DNA of 64,000 bases from assembly GCF_007990755.1 (NCBI RefSeq), contig NZ_BJXA01000020.1, forward strand, positions 62,001-126,000, written 5' to 3'. The stretch comes from Nocardia ninae NBRC 108245. Its GTDB lineage: Bacteria; Actinomycetota; Actinomycetes; Mycobacteriales; Mycobacteriaceae. Below the pieces are notes generated by a model. It did no database searches, had not been told where the DNA came from, and saw nothing but the letters and a program-made list of their open reading frames with translations. Made by a program: the position numbers and the translations under genes. Of the stretch, positions 55,690-64,000 are shown in pieces; the first letter of the stretch is position 1; every line of letters begins with the position of its first letter.

Positions 55690-56106
55690 TCAAAGTCCGA
55701 GCAGGTCGGGCCGCTCGGCCAGCTCCGCGAAGCGTTCGCCCGGCGCGGCGACGAGCTTACGGGTGGTGAGGTCGAGCAGGCCGGTAATCGTCGATATCTC
55801 GGCCGCGACAGTGCCGTCGAGTTTGCGGATCTCGTGCCGGAACACAAACGTCTTGCCGGTCAGCCATTCGAAGTCGACCGAAACGGTCACCTCGTCGCCG
55901 CCGCGCAGCTCCCGTAGATACTTGATGGTGTTTTCCAGCACGACCGGTCCGACGCCGCTGGCGACGAGCTTTTCCTGCGGTGCGCCCGCGGCCCGCATGA
56001 GCTCCCAGCGGGCGTGCTCGGCGTATTGCAGATACACGGCCTGGTTGAGGTGGCCTTGCGTGTCGAGTTCATAGCCGCGGACGACGATCGGGACGGAAAA
56101 GGTCAT
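55690..56106 (-). CDS. Acyl-CoA thioesterase, 4HBT hotdog fold
   Basis: A 138-residue hotdog-fold thioesterase starting at the ATG at 56106, with GGAGG ten bases upstream; an in-frame TTG lies three codons earlier. Family features are the YELDTQGHLNQAVYLQYAEH segment with the catalytic Asp region, then ARWELMRAAG and GDEVTVSVDFEWLTGKTFVF. It probably hydrolyses an acyl- or benzoyl-CoA type substrate in the cytoplasm. It lies between the graspetide operon and the cupin gene with its own terminator. Confidence 0.88.
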   Translation of the reverse strand: MTFSVPIVVRGYELDTQGHLNQAVYLQYAEHARWELMRAAGAPQEKLVASGVGPVVLENTIKYLRELRGGDEVTVSVDFEWLTGKTFVFRHEIRKLDGTVAAEISTITGLLDLTTRKLVAAPGERFAELAERPDLLGL

Positions 56107-56185
56107 CTCCTGCAAACCTCCTGCGCGGCCGGAGTTGTTCCGACCTGCATCGACGGGTTGATCACAGTCGGATTGTGCACGACCC

Positions 56186-56689
56186 TCAGCGGCGGTTGGC
56201 GTTGCGCTCGGCCCACCAATTCGGCGCGTCGACGAAGTGGTTGTCGAATTCCTCCTGCGCGGCGGCGAGATCGGCGAGGGTGGATTCGCCCTTGGCGATG
56301 CGGTCCAGCAGCCGGAAGTACTCGAAGCGCTGCACGCCGGGCAGTAGCGCGATCATGATGCGCGCGGAGCTCTCGGGCGTGGCGCCGAAGGCGTGCGGCA
56401 TGAACTTCGGCACCACGATCGAGCCGCCCGCGCCGACGGTGACGACCCGGTCGCCGGCCAGCAGTTGCAGTTCGCCGTCCGCGACGTAGAACAGCTCGTC
56501 GGAACTGGTGTGGTAGTGCGGCGCTGCGCCGTCGGCGCCGGGCTGCATGGTGACTTCGAGGGTGCTCAGCGCGCCGTCGGTGTCGGAGGCGTCGAGCAGT
56601 AGCCGCACGGTGACCGCGTCGGTGCCGAGTGTCTCGGCGTCCTGGGGCCGGCGGATGGCGACGTCGGTGCGGGGTGTGGTGGTGCTCAT
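56186..56689 (-). CDS. Cupin domain protein
   Basis: A 167-residue protein starting at the ATG at 56689 after TGGAGA. A single cupin barrel is seen: GADGAAPHYHTSSDELFYVA holds the His pair and Glu of motif 1, and IVVPKFMPHAFG holds the His of motif 2, a normal metal site. The C-terminal helix ends in FVDAPNWWAERNAN. Enzymatic role unknown. It is divergent from a MarR gene and shares an operator-like palindrome. Confidence 0.88.
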   Translation of the reverse strand: MSTTTPRTDVAIRRPQDAETLGTDAVTVRLLLDASDTDGALSTLEVTMQPGADGAAPHYHTSSDELFYVADGELQLLAGDRVVTVGAGGSIVVPKFMPHAFGATPESSARIMIALLPGVQRFEYFRLLDRIAKGESTLADLAAAQEEFDNHFVDAPNWWAERNANRR

Positions 56690-56701
56690 GGGATCTCCAG
56701 G

Positions 56702-56736
56702 TAGTTCGCCGGTTTATAATTCGCTACCGAACTATA
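56702..56736. promoter_or_regulatory. MarR-type operator between cupin and MarR genes
   Basis: A 22-bp imperfect palindrome at 56715-56736 (TATAATTCG-CTAC-CGAACTATA, one mismatched pair). An overlapping TAGTTCG (56702) / CGAACTA (56734) pair also lies here. It sits 13-50 bases upstream of the cupin start. TTCG/CGAA arms are common in MarR sites. Control of both divergent genes is inferred. Confidence 0.55.
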
Positions 56737-56793
56737 TCTCAGCGAATAGAATCCTGTCCATGGTGGAGACGCGGCAACTGATTTCGCATGCAC

Positions 56794-57357
56794 ATGGCTG
56801 ACGCACCCGAGCCGGCACCGGCCTCTGTTCGGAAGGGCGCGACCGGCAAAGGTCGTGACGGGATGGACGACCCTGTCGACGCGATCGTCGCGCAGTGGCG
56901 GCGCGAACGACCCGACCTCGAACTGGAGGCCATGGCGATCGTCGGCCGCCTCGGCAGGCTGCTCGTCGTGGCGCAACGGGTGATCGAAGAGGTCTTCACC
57001 GCCCACGGCTTGCAGCGCGGCGAATTCGATGTGCTCGCCGCCCTGCGCCGTTCCGGCGAACCGTTCGAACTCAACCCGTCCGTGCTCGCCGACACGCTGA
57101 TGCTCTCCCGCGCGGGCATGACCGGCCGCCTCGACCGGCTCGAATCCGCAGGCCTGGTCCGCCGCATCGCCGACCCCGCCGACCGCCGCGCCGTGCGCGT
57201 CGCCCTGACCGACGACGGCGGCAAGCTTGTCGACAAGGTCGTCACAGCACACACCGAGAACGAAACCCGCATGCTGTCGGTACTTTCCGCACACGACCGC
57301 CGCGAACTCGACCGCATCGCCCGCGCACTGCTCGGCAGTCTGGAGCCGGGGGAGTAG
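56794..57357 (+). CDS. MarR family transcriptional regulator
   Basis: A protein of about 187 residues. The ATG at 56794 is chosen; ATG 56788 and ATG 56863 are alternatives because no ribosome binding site is clear. A winged helix-turn-helix is at the core (GEFDVLAALRRSGEPFELNP; LADTLMLSRAGMTGRLDRLE; RRIADPADRRAVRVALTDDG). It is divergent from the cupin gene and probably represses it in response to a small phenolic or oxidant ligand. The first 25 residues are disordered. Confidence 0.88.
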   Translation: MADAPEPAPASVRKGATGKGRDGMDDPVDAIVAQWRRERPDLELEAMAIVGRLGRLLVVAQRVIEEVFTAHGLQRGEFDVLAALRRSGEPFELNPSVLADTLMLSRAGMTGRLDRLESAGLVRRIADPADRRAVRVALTDDGGKLVDKVVTAHTENETRMLSVLSAHDRRELDRIARALLGSLEPGE

Positions 57358-57628
57358 TCGCTCGAGCCTCGACCGCTATGCCACCGCCGTTCGCTGGATC
57401 ATCGGCTGTGCCACCGCAGGGCCGGGTGGTCGGGACGGGCTGTACTCCGGCCACAGGCGCGGTGGTGACCGGATGCCCACGACTACACTAAAGCCAACTG
57501 CGAGTCAAAGGTGTCCCGCGGCAATGGATTTCGTCTACTGTCCGCCTTCGAGTCGTTAGTCTTTGGGTGAGCGGCCGATCCGCCTGCGCGGTCGGCTGGA
57601 GCGAACACACACCGGAAGGTGGGACGCG

Positions 57629-59134
57629 GTGGTGCCGGAAATGGATCGCGCGGAGTTCTTGTCTTGGCTGGCCCGAGGTGCGGTAGGGGCGGTGGCGGGT
57701 GGACTGCTGGCCCAGTCCGCGGCGAGCGCGGACCCCGGTGCATCGGCCCCGATCACGGTGCTTTCCGGCGCGACGGTGATCGATGGCACCGGGTCGCCGC
57801 CGATGCCGGACACGACGATCGTGCTCGCCGCGGATCGGATCCTCGCCGTGGGCCGGTATCCGGACCTGCCGGGGCTGCCCGCCGTGCGAACCCTGAATCT
57901 GGCCGGCAAATTCGTCATCCCCGGCCTGTGGGACATGCACACCCATATGGCGCAGGCGGAGCACACCTTTCCGCCACTGCACGTCGTGCACGGTGTCACC
58001 GGTATCCGGGAGATGTGGGGCTTTCCCGAGATCCACGACCTGCGGCGGCGCATCGAACAGGGCACGGTGCTCGGCCCGCGAATCGTGCTGGCGAGCAGCA
58101 TCATCGACGGACCGCCCGGCATCTGGCCCGGTTCGACGGTGGTGTCGACCGAGGACGAAGCGCGGGCGGCCGTCCGGCGGAGCAAGCACGAGGGCGCCGA
58201 CTTCGTGAAGGTCTACTCGCTGCTGACCCGTGAGACATTCACAGCCATCGCGGACGAGTCACGCAGGGCCGGCTTGCCTTTCGCCGGTCACGTGCCGCAC
58301 CGCATCCCGGTGGCCGAGGCCGTCGAGCTCGGGCAGCACACCATCGAGCACCTGTACGGCATGCTGTTGTCCACCTCTTCGCGGACACCCGAGTTCTACG
58401 CGGAGATCAATGCCGGACCGGTGGATCCGAATGCGCAGCGAGCGGATCGGGCCCGGATGGAACGCGCGGCGGCGGACTCGCACAGTCCCGAAGTCGCCGC
58501 GGCGTTGTTCGATCTGATGATCCGGCGCGGTGTCTGGCAATCGCCGACCTTGGTTGTCCTGGAACGGTTGGCGACCGGTGTGGCGCCCGGGCGTCCGGAC
58601 GACGAGCGGTTGCGCTACCTGCCGGACTTCCTGCGCCAGTTCTGGCAGCAACGGACCGGCCCCGAGCCCGACGCCGCAGAGGTCACCATGCTGCGACGCA
58701 ACTTCGACTCGCGGCTCGAACTGCTCGGGGCGATGAACGCCGCGGGCGTCGGCATCGTCGCGGGCACCGACGCGGGCAATCCTTTTGTGTTTCCCGGGTT
58801 TTCGCTGCACGAGGAGCTGGAATTCTTGGTGCGGGCGGGGCTTTCGCCCATGCAGGCGCTGCAGTCCGCCACCCGCAACGCCGCACGATGTGCCGGGCTG
58901 GACGCGGTCAGTGGCACCGTCGAAGTGGGCAAGCACGCGGATCTTGTTGTCCTGGACAGTGATCCGCTCGCCGATATCGGCAATACCCGGCGGATCCACG
59001 CGGTGGTCTGCCGGGGCCGATATCTGGATCCCGCAGATCGGGAACGCATTCTGCGGGAGGTCGAGGCGGCTGCGCAGATCGAGTATCCGGCGCTGCCGAC
59101 CGGTGGTCTGGGATTCGGCTCGTGTTGCGGCTAG
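57629..59134 (+). CDS. Secreted or membrane-associated amidohydrolase
   Basis: A protein of about 501 residues. The start is probably GTG 57629, five bases after GGAAGGTGGG. An N-terminal hydrophobic stretch with an AQSAASA-type cleavage site (WLARGAVGAVAGGLLAQSAA) suggests export, possibly Tat-like but without a twin Arg. The amidohydrolase core carries the metal motif WDMHTHMAQ, the bridging Lys in DFVKVYSL, the His motifs GHVPH and HTIEHLYG, and the catalytic Asp in GTDAGNPF. It belongs with imidazolonepropionase/prolidase-type amidohydrolases. The substrate is unknown. Confidence 0.85.
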   Translation: MVPEMDRAEFLSWLARGAVGAVAGGLLAQSAASADPGASAPITVLSGATVIDGTGSPPMPDTTIVLAADRILAVGRYPDLPGLPAVRTLNLAGKFVIPGLWDMHTHMAQAEHTFPPLHVVHGVTGIREMWGFPEIHDLRRRIEQGTVLGPRIVLASSIIDGPPGIWPGSTVVSTEDEARAAVRRSKHEGADFVKVYSLLTRETFTAIADESRRAGLPFAGHVPHRIPVAEAVELGQHTIEHLYGMLLSTSSRTPEFYAEINAGPVDPNAQRADRARMERAAADSHSPEVAAALFDLMIRRGVWQSPTLVVLERLATGVAPGRPDDERLRYLPDFLRQFWQQRTGPEPDAAEVTMLRRNFDSRLELLGAMNAAGVGIVAGTDAGNPFVFPGFSLHEELEFLVRAGLSPMQALQSATRNAARCAGLDAVSGTVEVGKHADLVVLDSDPLADIGNTRRIHAVVCRGRYLDPADRERILREVEAAAQIEYPALPTGGLGFGSCCG

Positions 59135-59230
59135 GCCCTGCGTCGAAGCCTCATCCAGCCCCCTGATGTCCGGACTCCGACGCAGCGGCATCGGCGTGGT
59201 TGCGCATGCGCCGCCGTCCGCAGACGGCGC

Positions 59231-59797
59231 TCAGTCCCGCCGACGCACCGAAGCTTCGACGAGATCCAGTACCGCGGTGAGGTTTTCGTTGGTGTGCCCG
59301 GATGCGATGCGGGCGATGAGGCCGTCCAGGACCAGGTCGAGGTAACCGAGCAGCACGTCGGTGGGGACGTCGTCGCGTAGGGCGCCCGCTGCTTTGCGGC
59401 GTTCCAGCCGGGCCAGCGTCGCGGCGGTGAGTTCGGCGGAGCGCTGCGTCCAGCCTGCGCGGAATTCGGGATCGGTGCGAAGGCGGCGCGCGATCTCCAA
59501 GCGGGTGCCGAGCCAATTGAATTGCTCTGGGTGGGCGAGCATGTCACGCATGACGCCGACGATGCCCTGGTTGGCCGCCACGTCGGCCATCCGCTCTGCG
59601 TCTTCCTGCGCCAGCGCGAGGAACAGTGCGTCCTTGTCCCGGAAGTGGTGGAAGATCGCGCCGCGGGACAGGCCGATCTCTTCCTCGAGGCGGCGCACCG
59701 TGGCGCCCTCGTACCCGTATTCGGCAAAGCATCGCCGCGCCCCGTCGAGAATCTGGCTGCGCCGGGCGGCGAGGTGATCATCACTGACTTTGGGCAT
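59231..59797 (-). CDS. acnR: TetR family regulator, AcnR-like repressor of aconitase
   Basis: A 188-residue TetR protein starting at the ATG at 59797 with GGAGGAG upstream. The helix-turn-helix region is RRLEEEIGLSRGAIFHHFRD. It lies 87 bp downstream of acn on the same strand, the arrangement of acn-acnR in corynebacteria and Rv1475c-Rv1474c in mycobacteria. AcnR represses acn, and related proteins sense citrate or aconitate. A perfect match to the AcnR site consensus lies upstream of acn. Confidence 0.88.
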   Translation of the reverse strand: MPKVSDDHLAARRSQILDGARRCFAEYGYEGATVRRLEEEIGLSRGAIFHHFRDKDALFLALAQEDAERMADVAANQGIVGVMRDMLAHPEQFNWLGTRLEIARRLRTDPEFRAGWTQRSAELTAATLARLERRKAAGALRDDVPTDVLLGYLDLVLDGLIARIASGHTNENLTAVLDLVEASVRRRD

Positions 59798-59884
59798 AGC
59801 GGACGTGCTCCTCCAAGAGGTGTGAGAAGTCCGCGCACCGCGAAAACGCGGTGCGCGGACTCTCGACTAACGGCGAGTGCGTGA

Positions 59885-62812
<2,928 letters not shown>

Positions 62813-62816
62813 TTAA

Positions 62817-62832
62817 CAGTACGCTTGTCCTG
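62817..62832 (-). promoter_or_regulatory. AcnR operator upstream of acnA
   Basis: On the minus strand the 16 bases read CAGGACAAGCGTACTG, an exact fit to the published AcnR consensus CAGNACnnncGTACTG. It lies 112 bp upstream of the acn start codon, in the promoter region. Confidence 0.8.
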
Positions 62833-63036
62833 TGAGGCGCACGGGGGCGGCTGGGGTACCGGACACGACCGCCCACAGCGATCCACGCCGGGGCGCGTCG
62901 CGTGCCGTGTGCGCGTGCTCCGACTCTCCGTCGCGTACTGTGCTTTCGGAGCCAGCCGGGTGGCGTTGAGCTCACCTTGCAGTGTTGGATGCACGTCGCT
63001 TCGGATGCCGATGCGGCTCGACAGACCGGATGGAAG

Positions 63037-63600
63037 ATGACCGTCTCGCACACCTCGGTTTTCACACCCATGGCCGCCGGCCTGCCGCCGAACATCACCG
63101 AGGACACCGTCACCACCATCAATGCCGACCTGGCCGACAATCACGTCGCCACGGTAGACGGCAAGGATCAGACGGAGTTGGCCGCGGTCGCCGCCGACGC
63201 GCGGGCGGACGGCATCGCGCTGAGCATCGTGGTCGTTCCCGGTAATCCAGGCCACGATTCGAGCCTACGGGACCTGGCCACCGAGGTCGGCAAGACCCAG
63301 CACGGCACCGTGGTGGTGCTGAGCGACGACTGGGTCGGCACCTACAGCGACACCATCTCCCGGGTCCGCCTGGAGTGGGCCGAGGACACCGCGAAGTTCA
63401 AGGGCGGCGCGCACTCCGCCGAAGCCGCACGGCTTTTCGTGGACAAGCTGGAGCAGCCGGAGAGCGTGTCCTATACCGCGATCACCGGTGTGTTGCTCGT
63501 TGGCACCGCTGCCGTCGTGGCCGGGCTCTACTTCGTGAAGTCGCGTCGGCGCGGCGAACCCGCCACGCCGGTGGACGTTTCCGGCGCCGACCCGCGCTAG
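63037..63600 (+). CDS. DUF6676 family membrane protein (Rv1476-like)
   Basis: A 187-residue protein starting at the ATG at 63037 (MTVSHTSVF). The frame is open further upstream, but this start matches the 186-residue mycobacterial relative. An extracytoplasmic or cytoplasmic alpha/beta domain (VTTINADLADNHVATVDGKD; GIALSIVVVPGNPGHDSSLR; GTVVVLSDDWVGTYSD) is followed by a single C-terminal membrane helix (AITGVLLVGTAAVVAGLYFV) and a basic RRR tail. It sits between acn and a predicted NlpC/P60 gene, as Rv1476 does. Function unknown. Confidence 0.85.
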   Translation: MTVSHTSVFTPMAAGLPPNITEDTVTTINADLADNHVATVDGKDQTELAAVAADARADGIALSIVVVPGNPGHDSSLRDLATEVGKTQHGTVVVLSDDWVGTYSDTISRVRLEWAEDTAKFKGGAHSAEAARLFVDKLEQPESVSYTAITGVLLVGTAAVVAGLYFVKSRRRGEPATPVDVSGADPR

Positions 63601-63915
63601 GGACCTCTCCCGCATAGCTGGTTTCGAACCAGCTACTTTCCCTGACGACCGGTATGTTCTACCGGCTGGAAACCTTTGCCATATCCGGCTAATTCCAGGC
63701 AAAGGAAAAATTACCCGCCTGACATTCTGTGGCTGGAGTTCCCTTGGTGACGGAAGTGTCGTATGGTCGTGTAGTTGCTGATGGGGAAGAAGGGTTGTCA
63801 GGGGTTATCTGCCGACCATCGCCCGTGTTAGAGCGCTTGCGAGTCTGCGGGCACGGGGCCGCTGGTCCGGTCGATGCTCACGAGCGTTGCCGGAGTCGGG
63901 TCCTTGGGAGGTGCG
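63601..63915 (+). other. 315-bp structured leader region upstream of the last gene
   Basis: No gene is seen. Three inverted repeats lie close together: 63615-63635 (listed as a terminator), CCGGTA-TGTTC-TACCGG at about 63649-63665, and CCTTTGCC (63673-63680) with GGCAAAGG (63698-63705), followed by AAAAATT. The second half of the gap has no symmetry but ends in a strong GGGAGG ribosome binding site. It may be a regulatory mRNA leader for the cell-wall hydrolase gene. Confidence 0.45.
63615..63635 (+). terminator. Hairpin after the DUF6676 gene
   Basis: TAGCTGGTT-TCG-AACCAGCTA is a perfect 9-bp stem with a three-base loop, 14 bases after the stop, followed by CTTTCCC. It is a good intrinsic-terminator candidate despite the short T-run. 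Confidence 0.65.
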
Positions 63916-64000
63916 ATGCGCAATCACCGCGAGGTGGCCTATCGGCGTCCACTGGCGATCGCTCTGGGGTTGCTGATGACTACCGCCCTGCTCCTGGCCG
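63916..64000 (+). CDS. Start of a secreted protein, probably NlpC/P60 cell-wall hydrolase (RipA-like), cut by the window edge
   Basis: Only 28 residues are available from the ATG at 63916, after TTGGGAGG. They form a signal peptide: a basic start (MRNHREVAYRRP) and a hydrophobic core (LAIALGLLMTTALLLA). The next gene after the Rv1476-like protein in mycobacteria is Rv1477 (ripA), a peptidoglycan endopeptidase, so the same is inferred here. Nothing of the catalytic domain is visible. Confidence 0.6.
   Translation, partial: MRNHREVAYRRPLAIALGLLMTTALLLA

Noticed and set aside
63601-63915. Cyclic di-AMP (ydaO) riboswitch upstream of the predicted hydrolase gene
   Set aside because: The family's conserved GGGGAACC- and GGUGAAUC-like cores were not found, so only an unspecified structured leader is claimed.

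Overview
This is a high-GC actinobacterial chromosome segment, most likely from Nocardia or a close relative in the Mycobacteriales. The evidence is a full yrbE-mce cluster and a block from ctaA to an NlpC/P60-type gene start that follows the Mycobacterium tuberculosis Rv1456c-Rv1477 order. That block holds heme A synthase, a drug-type ABC exporter, MptB mannosyltransferase, sufR-B-D-C-S-U-T, an ABC-F protein, a small HTH protein, aconitase with its TetR repressor, and a DUF6676 membrane protein. ESX-associated genes (EspG, a PPE-like protein, WXG100, a YbaB-like protein) and many TetR regulators point the same way. No rRNA, tRNA, CRISPR array or insertion sequence was seen.

Layout. 1-2.6 kb: a PEP/pyruvate-binding phosphotransferase running off the left edge, its TetR gene, and a 2-hydroxyacid dehydrogenase. 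2.8-12.5 kb: a tightly overlapped operon yrbEA-yrbEB-mceA-F plus an Mce-associated protein, then two tandem TetR genes. 12.5-21 kb: proline iminopeptidase, a repeat-filled gap, ctaA, a second repeat-filled gap, the ABC exporter, mptB, a TetR gene and a decapitated dehydrogenase. 21-27.4 kb: the SUF iron-sulfur operon, with a SufR-type operator overlapping the sufR start codon.

27.5-40.5 kb is the main accessory region. A minus-strand cassette encodes a YbaB-like protein, a WXG100 protein and a giant polymorphic toxin. A string of probable immunity genes follows (two DUF6301-like, one TY-Chap-like and a 75-residue protein). The 2245-codon toxin frame carries a papain-like glutamine deamidase module (Cys1022, His1133, Asp1150) and, further on, an E-C-K nuclease-like module. 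Between them, in the +1 frame, sits a well-formed 177-residue immunity-like gene with a strong ribosome binding site. The long frame may therefore be a toxin, its immunity gene and a second toxin module run together. Divergently transcribed are a lipoprotein, a small helical protein, a PPE-like protein and EspG, a likely ESX secretion unit.

40.6-51.4 kb holds two secreted DUF4189 proteins, a methionine ABC transporter (metQNI) with a divergent second MetQ, a coiled-coil protein, an XRE regulator with a SnoaL-like partner, a GNAT enzyme, Ku, lycopene cyclase and an SDR. 51.5-64 kb resumes the conserved block. It is interrupted at 53.6-59.1 kb by a frameshifted reductase remnant, an apparent graspetide (ATP-grasp RiPP) operon with an unusually long 181-residue precursor, a thioesterase, a cupin/MarR pair sharing an operator, and an amidohydrolase. 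The aconitase gene has a perfect match to the corynebacterial AcnR operator consensus upstream, and its acnR-like gene lies just downstream.
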